Below, in pieces: positions 11,201 through 17,880 of a DNA stretch of 64,000 bases. Position numbers and translations under genes: made by a program. The notes below the pieces were generated by a model. The model was not told where the DNA came from and ran no database searches. It worked only from the letters and a program-made list of their open reading frames with translations. Origin of the DNA: Cohnella panacarvi Gsoil 349 (GTDB taxonomy: Bacteria > Bacillota > Bacilli > Paenibacillales > Paenibacillaceae); assembly GCF_000515335.1 (NCBI RefSeq), contig NZ_KI911563.1, positions 1,814,056-1,878,055 on the forward strand. The letters are read 5' to 3'. Position 1 is the stretch's first letter. Every line of letters begins with the position of its first letter.

Positions 11201-11244
11201 AAAGGAACCTGCTCCACATAGCCGATATACTTGTTCGTCTCCAT
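8203..11244 (-). CDS. C39-peptidase ABC exporter with two cyclic-nucleotide-binding-like domains
   Basis: A 1013-residue fused exporter. Two Crp-type cyclic-nucleotide-binding-like domains come first (about 15-130 and 145-262; the second has GDFFGELALLTGARRKATV). A C39 peptidase follows (about 308-430) with catalytic Cys in MDCGPTCLAMV near 318, His in GEHFIVVYEV and Asp in VGDPAYG. Then come a six-helix ABC membrane domain (about 445-720) and a complete ATPase (Walker A GRSGAGKST near 813, LSGGQ signature, DEATSALD). C39 domains cut leader peptides after a double glycine while exporting the rest. The peptide gene at 12107-12247 ends in a GG leader, and a parvulin gene lies directly upstream (27 bp gap), so these very likely work together. 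The paired N-terminal domains suggest an extra control input; the ligand is unknown. No HlyD partner is present, as expected in Gram-positives. Confidence 0.9.
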   Translation of the reverse strand: METNKYIGYVEQVPFFGVLSVHEKQMLSKNARMLGFSIGQTIQEKDDIPQYLYCVVSGEIRMIDERPDGSENSLGLLKDGDSFGWEGDDERPGNPVVYSAAGNARLLAIPIETLRELFAHNPGLKQLLVTYMSSRAVTMFLRRTELLSIEDHQAVRKFLERMTVIQAEKGQSIVRQGDVGDAFFIVHTGQCEVVNEEDGTVINRLISGDFFGELALLTGARRKATVIASSAAQLFRLSKNDFDAMIVQHPALRTAIESIATHYVSESSKYDDDDVTGEIAAASSQAVRWAEIDRKRPFRFRWRKYPIRLQQNEMDCGPTCLAMVMAYYGSRIPINRIREQTEMSRSGSTLYGLTETAESLGLAGQGFTTQLDALSEMKLPAIAHWKGEHFIVVYEVTPKHVIVGDPAYGLEKKSRADFEEGWSGAILTLTPTDRLAASERMRSPISRFLAYVTPNRKALISLLILSLLVQLTALMIPIVTQVIVDKVLIQGQGDLLQVLLVGMLALSLCYIVSNSFRNFIAARIALKIDIGMLGDFYRHLLSLPLSFFFARTIGDLTSRVSENQKIRRMLTTGAVQLMLDSLTVVIYGTLMFVYHAKLSSIAFAIIPCYAALVLLFSPLMRRNSRKQFEAEAESQTTIVEAIKLISTVKALAAEPTIRWKLMDKLQLSLKQRIKAIQLLVASETIADFIKMIGNALVLYGGAVFVMRGQLTVGQFVAFLSIYFTVTQSITQMLQMLNDMMEARVSMERIDDVFRANPEEPEPQNRRRLAALKGNVQFDNVSFRFSKDGPDILRQINLQIKHGQTVALVGRSGAGKSTFANLLTKLFTPSGGTIRVDGHDIRQIHAASLRRKIGIVQQENQVFRATIQDNIAIRFPSATLEEVEEAAKLAGAYDFIAALPLGFKTMIGEGGLSLSGGQLQRIAIARALLGDPGIVIFDEATSALDSESERIIQQNMDRMLKGRTCLIIAHRLSTIQKADMIVVLDRGAVVETGSHAELIEAKGLYHYLVSQQLS

Positions 11245-11271
11245 TGCTTTCGAGTCCCCTATAACCTATTC

Positions 11272-12036
11272 TCATGTCCACAACGCCGGCTTGCGCACGT
11301 TCGCTTCCATACGCCTTGCGGCAAGCCATTCATCGAAGAAAATTCGTTCGATTCTCGCCCTGATGTCCCCGTTCAACTCCGCCGGGTATACCTCTTCGAC
11401 CTTGATCACGTAAAATTTCTTATCGATTTCGAGTGGCCCGGCTATCGTTCCGGAGACCGCCCCGAACGCCTGCGCTTCGATCGCCTTCGGCAACTGCGGT
11501 CGCTCCTTGCGGCCGATAAACCCTCCGGCAAGCCTGGACGATTCGTCGATGGAATAAGCGCGGGCAAGCATATAGAATGGTTCGCCCTCCATGGTCTTAA
11601 ACCGCAGCTCGCGTGCAAGCCCTCGTTCGTTCACGACGATCTGCGAGAGAGCAACCGCCTCGAAACGTGACCTATGCTCCGTAAAGTATCTATCGACCTT
11701 ACCTGCCGCCACATGATGGCGGACTCGCTCCTCCAACGCCTTCATCCGAGCGAATTCGGCAACATCGGACATCGAAAGCCCGCGCTCCGTCAGCCAATTC
11801 GCCAACTCGGAAGCCTGATAAAGTCCATTCGCGACTCTCCAATCGTTGACCGCCTCCTGGATCTCTTCCTGACCAACCGATATTCCGTTATCTTCCGCGA
11901 ATGAGGCGATAAGCGCATCCGAGACGTAATCGTTAATCGCGCCGAAGCTTCCCCGAATGGCGGCGGAACGCAGAACGGCCGCTAACGAGTAGCTTCGTCC
12001 ATCGATTTGAAGAGCCACGACTTGATCGAGTGACAT
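11272..12036 (-). CDS. Cytoplasmic parvulin-type peptidylprolyl isomerase of the peptide cassette
   Basis: A 254-residue protein with a helical SurA-like N-terminal half and a parvulin (PpiC/rotamase) half from about residue 115, with ARAYSIDESSRLAGGFIG and IAGPLEIDKKFYVIKVEEV as recognisable blocks. Related exported foldases such as PrsA start with a signal peptide and lipobox; none is seen here, so it should act in the cytosol. I chose the ATG at 12036 because AAAGGAG precedes it by eight bases; an upstream in-frame start at 12093 overlaps the terminator stem and has no ribosome site. It sits between the leader-peptide gene and the C39 transporter. Parvulin-like proteins are known in peptide-maturation clusters; a role in presenting or folding the peptide before export is inferred. 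Confidence 0.8.
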   Translation of the reverse strand: MSLDQVVALQIDGRSYSLAAVLRSAAIRGSFGAINDYVSDALIASFAEDNGISVGQEEIQEAVNDWRVANGLYQASELANWLTERGLSMSDVAEFARMKALEERVRHHVAAGKVDRYFTEHRSRFEAVALSQIVVNERGLARELRFKTMEGEPFYMLARAYSIDESSRLAGGFIGRKERPQLPKAIEAQAFGAVSGTIAGPLEIDKKFYVIKVEEVYPAELNGDIRARIERIFFDEWLAARRMEANVRKPALWT

Positions 12037-12069
12037 CGCGCATACTCCTTTATGGATAGCTATATAAAA

Positions 12070-12090
12070 GCGCGGGAGCCGCTCCCGCGC
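12070..12090 (-). terminator. Strong hairpin between leader-peptide gene and parvulin gene
   Basis: A perfect 10-bp GC-rich stem (GCGCGGGAGC / GCTCCCGCGC) around one central base is followed on the minus strand by TTTTATATA. It starts 16 bp past the peptide stop codon. It would let the peptide gene be expressed much more than the two genes behind it, as is common for peptide precursors. Confidence 0.85.
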
Positions 12091-12106
12091 CATGCTTCTT
12101 GCCTCG

Positions 12107-12247
12107 TTAAATGAATCTGCCGCCGGTCACGTTCTTCGCTTCTTCCTCGGTCAGCTTCTTCGGCATATCGCCGAGCTTGATCTCGGCTGCCTTGTTCGTC
12201 TCGACGGACTCCTTGGTCGCGTCCGTTTTCTTCACTTGCTCTTCCAT
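12107..12247 (-). CDS. Double-glycine leader peptide with a three-residue follower
   Basis: A 46-residue peptide, rich in Lys and Glu, ending in LTEEEAKNVTGGRFI. The last part is a classical C39-cleaved leader: LT.EE motif, hydrophobic spacing and GG. Only Arg-Phe-Ile follows the GG before the TAA stop. I chose the ATG at 12247 because AAGGAGG precedes it by eight bases; the in-frame ATG six bases upstream is too close to that site. The terminator just downstream and the parvulin and C39 exporter genes next in line support a peptide-export cassette. The product could be a tripeptide signal, a decoy or regulator of the exporter, or a precursor that lost its core; the sequence does not decide. 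The stop is followed at once by the intact terminator, so a longer core lost by a simple frameshift is not apparent. Confidence 0.75.
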   Translation of the reverse strand: MEEQVKKTDATKESVETNKAAEIKLGDMPKKLTEEEAKNVTGGRFI

Positions 12248-12452
12248 CGTCATCACCTCCTTCTTAAGGATTACTCTAGCAAAGCCAAATAAAAGAATAA
12301 TAAAAGAAGGACAAACCAAATAGCCCATCTCCGCATAAGGAAATAGGCGCGCCTTTCACTATATTTTCACCAAATCCAGGTAACATCGGGTTCAATCAAG
12401 GGCAACACCAACTATGGAAAGGAAGAGAAAAAACATGCGGAGGTCGTTGATA

Positions 12453-12617
12453 ATGGAAAAACAGTTTTTAGGGAAAGCGGTAATCGGCAAAAAAGTAGCA
12501 CAAGACATTCTGGACAACAGAGGAGTGCTTCTGATGAAATCGGGGACGGTATTGACGGAGACGAAAGTGAACTTGCTTCAAAAATATAATATCGTTCAAG
12601 TATTCGTAGAGGAGTGA
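12453..12617 (+). CDS. Orphan small protein resembling the N-terminal module of HD-GYP proteins
   Basis: A 54-residue protein with the pattern LGKAVIGKKVAQDI, RGVLLMKSGTVLTE and LLQKYNIVQVFVEE. This pattern matches the short accessory segment found at the start of many HD-GYP phosphodiesterases, where it precedes the catalytic domain; here the catalytic part is absent. CGGAGGT lies eight bases before the ATG at 12453, so I prefer this start to the ATG 39 bases upstream. It is transcribed away from the leader-peptide gene across a 205-bp gap. Function is unknown; it may be a stand-alone interaction module or a leftover. No other HD-GYP gene is in the window. Confidence 0.6.
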   Translation: MEKQFLGKAVIGKKVAQDILDNRGVLLMKSGTVLTETKVNLLQKYNIVQVFVEE

Positions 12618-12704
12618 TTCGCTTGCTTTGGGGGCATCACTCGGTGAGTAACGCATTTGGAGGGCACGATTCTTAAGCCGAATATAAGTATAGGCAAAAC
12701 ACGT

Positions 12705-12745
12705 CTACTGGGAACAACGTTGGTTCGGTGCGGTGTTCCCAGCAG
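12705..12745. other. Inverted repeat in the left boundary of the island
   Basis: CTACTGGGAACA and TGTTCCCAGCAG form a 12-bp stem with one mismatch and a 17-base loop. A second short inverted repeat, TCCGTC / GACGGA, lies just right of it (about 12752-12782). No gene covers this stretch. It could be a structured RNA, a decayed intron piece or the end of a mobile element. Confidence 0.4.
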
Positions 12746-12824
12746 ATGTGAGTCCGTCTTAAAAAAAGTGTATTTGACGGAGGGAGCAGTTTATTTCGGC
12801 TCACTTCTAATTTCCATCCATATC

Positions 12825-12838
12825 ACGCACTCCACATG
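12825..12838. repeat. rlmD 3'-end copy, leftmost
   Basis: ACGCACTCCACATG matches exactly the sequence near the end of the rlmD-like gene at 33854-33867, in the same orientation. On the minus strand the frame reads HVECVIWMEIRSEPK then stop, a plausible displaced C-terminus of that protein family (HVECV is its conserved tail). It is probably an attachment-site remnant marking the left limit of the island. Confidence 0.55.
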
Positions 12839-12896
12839 TGTAATGAGTTATCTCGTTTTGAGGTTTGAGTTTAACGTACATTCAGTACAGAGAAGG

Positions 12897-13814
12897 TTAT
12901 ACCTTAATAATAGCCAAACTGCAAAAGTCTCCGATAGGTATTTTCGGACAAGTAATTTTCATTTTATTTTCAAAATCATGAACCGCCTTCGAAACACCAG
13001 GCAATTCTGGATGAAAATAATCATGCAGTAAAATTACACCACCGCTCACCATCTTGTCCCAAAAAAATTCCAATGCGGAAAGCATAGGAGCGTATAAATC
13101 CATATCAAGATTAACGAAACAAAACGAATCATCTACATCGAAAGCGGATTCTGGAAAATAGCCCTTCTTTAAGATGCAATTTTGTTTAAACTGCATACGG
13201 TTTAATACTATTTCTTCATTTGTATGTTTAAATGGTATACCTTTAGCAAATTTACTGTTATTATACTGAGGATTATTAAGAGCTCTTTCCGCATCCATAT
13301 CTTTTTGATCAAATCCAGTAAAGGTATCAAAAAGGTACAATTTCCTATCGTAAAAATATTTATTAATAAATTCTGAAAAATACCCCCTATAAACGCCACA
13401 TTCGGCGACACTACCTTTTATCTCCTTCGAATATATGTAATTTGAAAAGTCCTTAAGCCAACGAGTGCGAGGATATGTATCTTCATCGTAAATGTTAACT
13501 TTTGTAATTACTTCACTTTTAAGTTCTTGGTTGTATTCAAGTACTTCAATTTTTTCGTCGGGTACCGATAAGTTTTTTAACTGTTTTTTAACTTCGTCGA
13601 TTATATCAAGGTCTTCGATAGTAATCAAAATTGAATCATATTGTATTGTGCTAATTTCTTCGGTGGAGGAAATCAAATGTCCGCAAAGAATATTGCCTTG
13701 AACCGACTTATTATTATCAACAATGCCAACAATATTGTAATTCAACAAATATTTCTCGGCATATTTCAAGTATTGTTTACCACTTCTTCCTGCACCAAAA
13801 ACAATAATATTCAT
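12897..13814 (-). CDS. TylF/MycF-like methyltransferase with N-terminal Rossmann domain
   Basis: A 305-residue protein in two parts. Residues 1-95 form a small Rossmann-like domain beginning NIIVFGAGRSGKQYL, as in sugar-nucleotide or transferase-associated NAD-like folds. Residues 100-305 match the macrocin O-methyltransferase (TylF/MycF) family, with VAECGVYRGYFS as SAM-binding motif, LFDTFTGFD, LDMDLYAPMLSAL and VILLHDYFHPELPGVSKAV around the metal/acceptor site. Such proteins methylate sugars of surface glycans or natural products. The gene is markedly AT-richer than the genes on its left, has AAGGAG before its ATG, and lies between two copies of the rlmD 3' end, so it looks horizontally acquired. 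No glycosyltransferase or sugar gene is adjacent, so the substrate cannot be named. Confidence 0.82.
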   Translation of the reverse strand: MNIIVFGAGRSGKQYLKYAEKYLLNYNIVGIVDNNKSVQGNILCGHLISSTEEISTIQYDSILITIEDLDIIDEVKKQLKNLSVPDEKIEVLEYNQELKSEVITKVNIYDEDTYPRTRWLKDFSNYIYSKEIKGSVAECGVYRGYFSEFINKYFYDRKLYLFDTFTGFDQKDMDAERALNNPQYNNSKFAKGIPFKHTNEEIVLNRMQFKQNCILKKGYFPESAFDVDDSFCFVNLDMDLYAPMLSALEFFWDKMVSGGVILLHDYFHPELPGVSKAVHDFENKMKITCPKIPIGDFCSLAIIKV

Positions 13815-13926
13815 AAAATGTTCTCCTTCAAATGATATTTCTTTAGCACAATTAATTATCTGTTTCTAAAGGCACAATGTCAATTATCTTAACTATTCAT
13901 AAGTATTTACATATTGCATTAAGACC

Positions 13927-13943
13927 ACGCACTCCACATGCCC
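13927..13943. repeat. rlmD 3'-end copy, second
   Basis: ACGCACTCCACATGCCC is identical over 17 bases to 33854-33870, and ATGCGG follows three bases later in both places. On the minus strand the frame reads NPHSGHVECVVLMQYVNTYE then stop, which is clearly the conserved tail (PH.GHVECV.LM) of RlmD/RlmCD proteins. It is a displaced gene end, best explained as an attachment-site remnant. Confidence 0.72.
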
Positions 13944-14209
13944 TGAATGCGGATTCAAACCTGCTTCGGTTTCAGTCTGTTGTAACCCGTAGAAACCTTG
14001 ATTTGACGCGGTTTTTTCCAATTGACCTCCGATCTATCTGGCTGCATTCCGATGGCTTCTGTTGATGTTATACATCAATTTTACATCAACAACAGGCTGT
14101 ATATGTAACTGAGGGTCACTGATACGCACTGTCTTTATCTCGTGCATTGAATTTGTCGTAGTTCTTGAAAACATCTCATTCATTCGTTCCGTTCCAAATT
14201 AACAGTGAA

Positions 14210-14235
14210 CAGCACTCCACATGTATGGAGTGCTG
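14210..14235. repeat. rlmD 3'-end copy, third, inside a palindrome
   Basis: GCACTCCACATG (14212-14223) repeats 12 bases of the rlmD end, same orientation. Here the copy is part of a perfect 10-bp inverted repeat, CAGCACTCCA / TGGAGTGCTG. On the minus strand the frame reads HVECCSLLIWNGTNE then stop. The match is shorter than the other two, but HVEC followed by a hydrophobic tail is kept. Confidence 0.45.
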
Positions 14236-14365
14236 AGTGTAGCGCGTTATGAATCTATTGATTATCCATAATGGGCAACGACAGTATCGCACATATCAAT
14301 TGTCAGAAAATCGAAAATAGAATAAACCAACTCTAACGGTCATTTGTGTCCACCACCCGCTATTG

Positions 14366-14761
14366 TCAGAGAATTAGAAAAATCCCATCTTCATCGGTTT
14401 CCAACTCACCACGCTCTAGATTCTCACTGCTGTCGCTGATTGATTCTAGTTTTCCGCTTCTGAGCCTCATATCAGGATCCACCAGATGCTCGCCTGTCTT
14501 CAAGTCAAATTCCCAACCGTGCCATGGGCAGCGCAATATTTCATTCTCTCTGCCATAGGAATATTCGTAGACAGGTGTCGGTAGCAGCGTTCCGCAGATG
14601 GTACCGACACATACGTCCGCTCCAGCATGTGGACACACATTGCGATAAGCATGATATTGTCCACCCACATTAAAAATGCCGAATTCCATCCCGTTGACCT
14701 TCACTAGTTTGCGTTCGCCAGCCTTAATCTCGTCCACGCCAGCTACTCGATGCCTGCTCAT
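14366..14761 (-). CDS. Rieske [2Fe-2S] ferredoxin-like protein
   Basis: A 131-residue soluble protein with the Rieske cluster ligands CPH (43-45) and CPWH (78-81), the latter in the typical CPWHGWEFD context. The spacing between the two motifs is about 32 residues instead of the usual 15-17, with extra Cys residues (51 and 56) in the insertion. Such proteins pass electrons to oxygenases or act as the N-terminal part of them; no oxygenase subunit or reductase is encoded nearby. Its ATG overlaps the stop of the amidohydrolase gene by four bases, so the two are co-translated and likely act in one pathway. It is the last gene of the transporter/catabolic operon. Confidence 0.8.
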   Translation of the reverse strand: MSRHRVAGVDEIKAGERKLVKVNGMEFGIFNVGGQYHAYRNVCPHAGADVCVGTICGTLLPTPVYEYSYGRENEILRCPWHGWEFDLKTGEHLVDPDMRLRSGKLESISDSSENLERGELETDEDGIFLIL

Positions 14762-15879
14762 TCCAAGCCGCCCCCTTCATGCTTTGCTTTCTGTTGGAGG
14801 CCGTACAATTCGATCGCGTTCTCCGATTGAATACGCACTCGCATTTCTTTCGGAATTTTGGCTAAAGCCAGCTTCGGATTGTCGAAGTCCCAATGCGGAT
14901 AATCGGAAGCAAACATCACTGTTTTACCCGCGTCAATCATATTAAAAATTTCCACCAATTGCTTATGGTTCGCTGGCTCTTCGATCGGCTGCGTCGTTAA
15001 CCGGATATGCTCAAGAATATATTCCGATGGCAGGCGCTTTAGCCAGGGCGTTGAATCCCGAAGTGCCTTATAATTTTTATCCATCCGCCACATGAGATGT
15101 GGCAACCAGGCAATGCCTCCTTCAATCGCAACAAACTTCAACTTAGGGAACTTTTCAAACACGCCTTCGCAAACCAGGCTGTTGATATGCGCCATATAAT
15201 TGATCGGTAGGATATTATGCCATTCCATGTATCGGGTCGGATAGCCGGATGGTGTGGGCGGATAGGCAAGTCCTTTACCCTCAGAGCCAGGATGAATGGC
15301 GACTGGTAAATTCATTTGCTCCGCCGCCTCGTAGATTCGATGATAATGTCGCTGTCCGAATGGTATTCTTGCACCGCTACACATAATGACCTGAACAATG
15401 TTCGGATGCCCCCCCAGCCTCTGAATCTCCTTTACCGCTGCTTCGGGGTCTGAGAAATTAATGACGAGCGATCCTTTAAACCGTGGATCCACCTTCAACC
15501 ACTGGTCAACCATATAGTCATTATAGGCAGAAGCGATCGCACTGCCGTAGTCGGGATCGACATGCAGAGAACAATTAATAACAATGTGCCCTGTCAGAAT
15601 AGCGTAATCAATATCGAATGCATCCAGATGATGCTCGATCATATATTTCGGGTCGCTACCCGGCTGGCCCCCTGAGGGTGTCACTGCATCCCTACGGTTC
15701 ACACTGCCAAGCGAAGAATACCAAGGATTACCGATTAGTTCGCTATTCAACCATTGTTCGTGCCAAACCTTGGGCAAATAGGGAAGCAATTCTGCTGGAC
15801 TTGCAAATGTATTGTGCACATCCGTATCGATGAGTTTCGGTCTGTCCAGATCATTCGTACTTTGCTGTTGCTGTGTCAT
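14758..15879 (-). CDS. Amidohydrolase family 2 (PF04909-type) metal-dependent hydrolase/decarboxylase
   Basis: A 373-residue protein of the ACMSD / 2-pyrone-4,6-dicarboxylate hydrolase superfamily. Visible family features are an N-terminal metal motif in LIDTDVHN, AIHPGSEG around the metal-binding His in the middle, KLKFVAIEGGIAWLPHLMWRMD, and ASDYPHWD carrying the late catalytic Asp/His. These enzymes hydrolyse or decarboxylate small aromatic or cyclic acids through a TIM barrel. I chose the ATG at 15879 because GAGGTGA precedes it; a start 21 bases upstream lacks such a site. It overlaps the Rieske gene by four bases and follows the ABC permease genes, so an imported compound is probably its substrate. 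Which compound cannot be told. Confidence 0.8.
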   Translation of the reverse strand: MTQQQQSTNDLDRPKLIDTDVHNTFASPAELLPYLPKVWHEQWLNSELIGNPWYSSLGSVNRRDAVTPSGGQPGSDPKYMIEHHLDAFDIDYAILTGHIVINCSLHVDPDYGSAIASAYNDYMVDQWLKVDPRFKGSLVINFSDPEAAVKEIQRLGGHPNIVQVIMCSGARIPFGQRHYHRIYEAAEQMNLPVAIHPGSEGKGLAYPPTPSGYPTRYMEWHNILPINYMAHINSLVCEGVFEKFPKLKFVAIEGGIAWLPHLMWRMDKNYKALRDSTPWLKRLPSEYILEHIRLTTQPIEEPANHKQLVEIFNMIDAGKTVMFASDYPHWDFDNPKLALAKIPKEMRVRIQSENAIELYGLQQKAKHEGGGLE

Positions 15880-15928
15880 CGCAATCACCTCATAAATCAT
15901 ATTTACTATAAATTCATGTATTACTGTA

Positions 15929-16780
15929 TTATCCTTTTACTGCACCTGCAGTAAGTCCCATAACCATGTATCTCTGGAAGAATGCGAATAAGATTAGAAT
16001 TGGCACAGAACCCGCAAAGGCAAATGCCATCATACCGCCGTAGTCATGGGCATATTCGCCTAGAAAGCTTTGGGCTATACCTACAGAAAGTGTTTTCATG
16101 CTTGTCTCTTGCATAATGACTAAAGCCAGAACAAAGTCATCCCAAGAATGTAAAAAAGTATAAATTCCAACCGCGACGAGACCTGGCTTTGTAAGAGGAA
16201 GCAATATTGTAACCATAGTTCTAACTCTTCCAGCGCCATCTATTTTTGCCGCTTCGTCCAAGGATCGCGGTATTGTGTCAAAGAATGACTTCATCAATAG
16301 CACTGCTAAAGGCAAAGAGAAGGTAGTATGAGCCAGAATCAACCCGCCGTAAGTATTCAACATCCCCCATTTTAAGTAGAACGTATATAGAGATATTAGA
16401 ATGACTACGATTGGAAACATTTGAATAGAGAGAATGGTTGTCATCATAAAACTCTTCCCAAAAAAACCATACCTCGAAAAAGAATAACCGGCTGGAATAG
16501 AAAGCAGTAAAGTTACGAGAGTGGCACCTGTTGAAGTGATAAAGCTATTTGTGAAATAGGCCAAATACTCTGGATTAATAAATATTTTCGAATAATTATC
16601 GAAGGTCACATGTACGGGTATAAATTTGGGGGGAAAGCTGAAAATGTATGCATTAGGCATTAATGAAGATATAACCATAATGTAAATGGGAAAGAGTGAG
16701 ACAGCAATCAACCCCAAGATTGCTCCATACTTAAGTATCTTCACAATAATTTTATTGCTATGCGATTGACTGTAAGTCAT
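15929..16780 (-). CDS. Carbohydrate-type ABC transporter permease (MalG-like)
   Basis: A 283-residue membrane protein with six predicted helices and the inner-membrane-component loop EAAKIDGAGRVRTMVTILLP that contacts the ATPase, followed by the MGLTAGAVKG C-terminus typical of MalG-like permeases. GAGG lies eight bases before the ATG. It sits 21 bp behind the MalF-like gene and 49 bp ahead of the amidohydrolase gene, so it belongs to the same operon. No ATPase gene is in the cluster; a shared MsmK-type ATPase elsewhere is usual for this family. Confidence 0.88.
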   Translation of the reverse strand: MTYSQSHSNKIIVKILKYGAILGLIAVSLFPIYIMVISSLMPNAYIFSFPPKFIPVHVTFDNYSKIFINPEYLAYFTNSFITSTGATLVTLLLSIPAGYSFSRYGFFGKSFMMTTILSIQMFPIVVILISLYTFYLKWGMLNTYGGLILAHTTFSLPLAVLLMKSFFDTIPRSLDEAAKIDGAGRVRTMVTILLPLTKPGLVAVGIYTFLHSWDDFVLALVIMQETSMKTLSVGIAQSFLGEYAHDYGGMMAFAFAGSVPILILFAFFQRYMVMGLTAGAVKG

Positions 16781-16801
16781 AATCTCAACCTCATTCCCTT
16801 A

Positions 16802-17731
16802 CTAGTAATCATTATTGTACTTTTCACTAATTTTGTTATTGATCAGTGTAGCGAAAGCTAAGATTAACAACCAGATAACTCCAATGGCAGCGCCTGTACC
16901 AAAATCAAATGATCTGAATGCCGTTTTATAGGCTGCTATGGACAATGTTGCAGTTGCGTCATTGGGTCCACCGCCGGTTATATTGCTTATGATGGTGTAC
17001 ATCTGGAAATTGGCCATGACCGCTATCCAAATTGAAGTCATGATAACAGGCCTCATAGCAGGAATTGTGACAGACAACAGTGTGTTGTACCAGGAGGCTC
17101 CATCAATTTTGGATGCTTCAATTAACGATTGATCCACTGAATGCAAACCCGCTAACAGCATGACCATCATATACGGCAATTGCTTCCAAACGACTGCTAA
17201 AACGATGACTGCCAATGCAAGGTTAGGGTTCAATAACCAGGAGACATTAATGGTATCCGTTATACCTATCTTATAGAGTAAATAGTTTAATGAGCCGTAC
17301 TGCTCATGTACTAACCATCTCCACAAGATGGCAACTACCACTGATGGAATCGTCCAAGGAATAAGAAGCAAGGCTCTAATACCGCCTCGCCACCTAATTC
17401 TAGTGTTGAGAAGCATAGCAACAGCAAGACCCGCAACAAACTGCACCGATACAACTAATGCAACAAAAACGATTGTATTAGTGAAATACAACAAAATTTT
17501 TCCATCGCGAAATAAAGAAATATAGTTCTCAAAATTATTCCATACAGGATCATTCAAATTGCCTATTTTATAGTCCGCAAAGCTAACATAAATACCTTTT
17601 AGCATAGGTAAAGCAATAACGATGCCCAATACAATTAAGGTAGGTAATATTAATAATATAGAGAAAATATTGTCAGAAATTGCGAATGTTCTCTTCTTTG
17701 TATGCGATGTTTTGCTATTCATGTCCCGCAA
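16802..17731 (-). CDS. Carbohydrate-type ABC transporter permease (MalF-like)
   Basis: A permease of about 310 residues with six membrane segments and the conserved EASKIDGASWYNTLLSVTIP loop that docks the ATPase. It pairs with the MalG-like protein directly downstream and the binding protein upstream. The start is uncertain: a TTG at 17731 stands six bases after AAAGGGGG, while the first ATG (17722) is 15 bases from that site. The operon order binding protein, MalF, MalG is standard for CUT1 importers. Confidence 0.85.
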   Translation of the reverse strand: MRDMNSKTSHTKKRTFAISDNIFSILLILPTLIVLGIVIALPMLKGIYVSFADYKIGNLNDPVWNNFENYISLFRDGKILLYFTNTIVFVALVVSVQFVAGLAVAMLLNTRIRWRGGIRALLLIPWTIPSVVVAILWRWLVHEQYGSLNYLLYKIGITDTINVSWLLNPNLALAVIVLAVVWKQLPYMMVMLLAGLHSVDQSLIEASKIDGASWYNTLLSVTIPAMRPVIMTSIWIAVMANFQMYTIISNITGGGPNDATATLSIAAYKTAFRSFDFGTGAAIGVIWLLILAFATLINNKISEKYNNDY

Positions 17732-17880
17732 TTTAAACCCCCTTTTGAGCAAAAAATCATACTCTTAAGAATTCAATGAGTCTACTTTGCTATCAAAGCA
17801 CTATTCTCTCAAATGCATATTTCACTTGAGAGGATAGTGTTCGTTAAATACGGATTGTCACTGAACTTAGGTGTCGTAAG

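Larger units (their letters stand above)
13815..14365. other. Gene-free stretch with two rlmD 3'-end remnants
   Basis: No intact gene is seen in these 551 bp. They hold two of the short rlmD-tail copies (listed separately), a 30-codon open stretch on the minus strand (13955-14047; basic, coding-like, no family recognised) that ends just before the first copy, and a 10-bp inverted repeat at 14210-14235. The DNA is AT-rich and looks like debris of successive insertions. Confidence 0.5.

Noticed and set aside
12341..12360. Palindrome AGGCGCGCCT as operator between divergent genes
   Set aside because: A single 10-bp palindrome with no second copy in the window; too little to support a regulatory site.
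12705..12782. Group II intron 5' end or riboswitch
   Set aside because: Hairpins are present, but no domain V, no known aptamer core and no linked RT on this strand were found.
14366..15879. Complete Rieske dioxygenase system
   Set aside because: Only a small Rieske protein and an amidohydrolase are encoded; no oxygenase alpha subunit or reductase is nearby.
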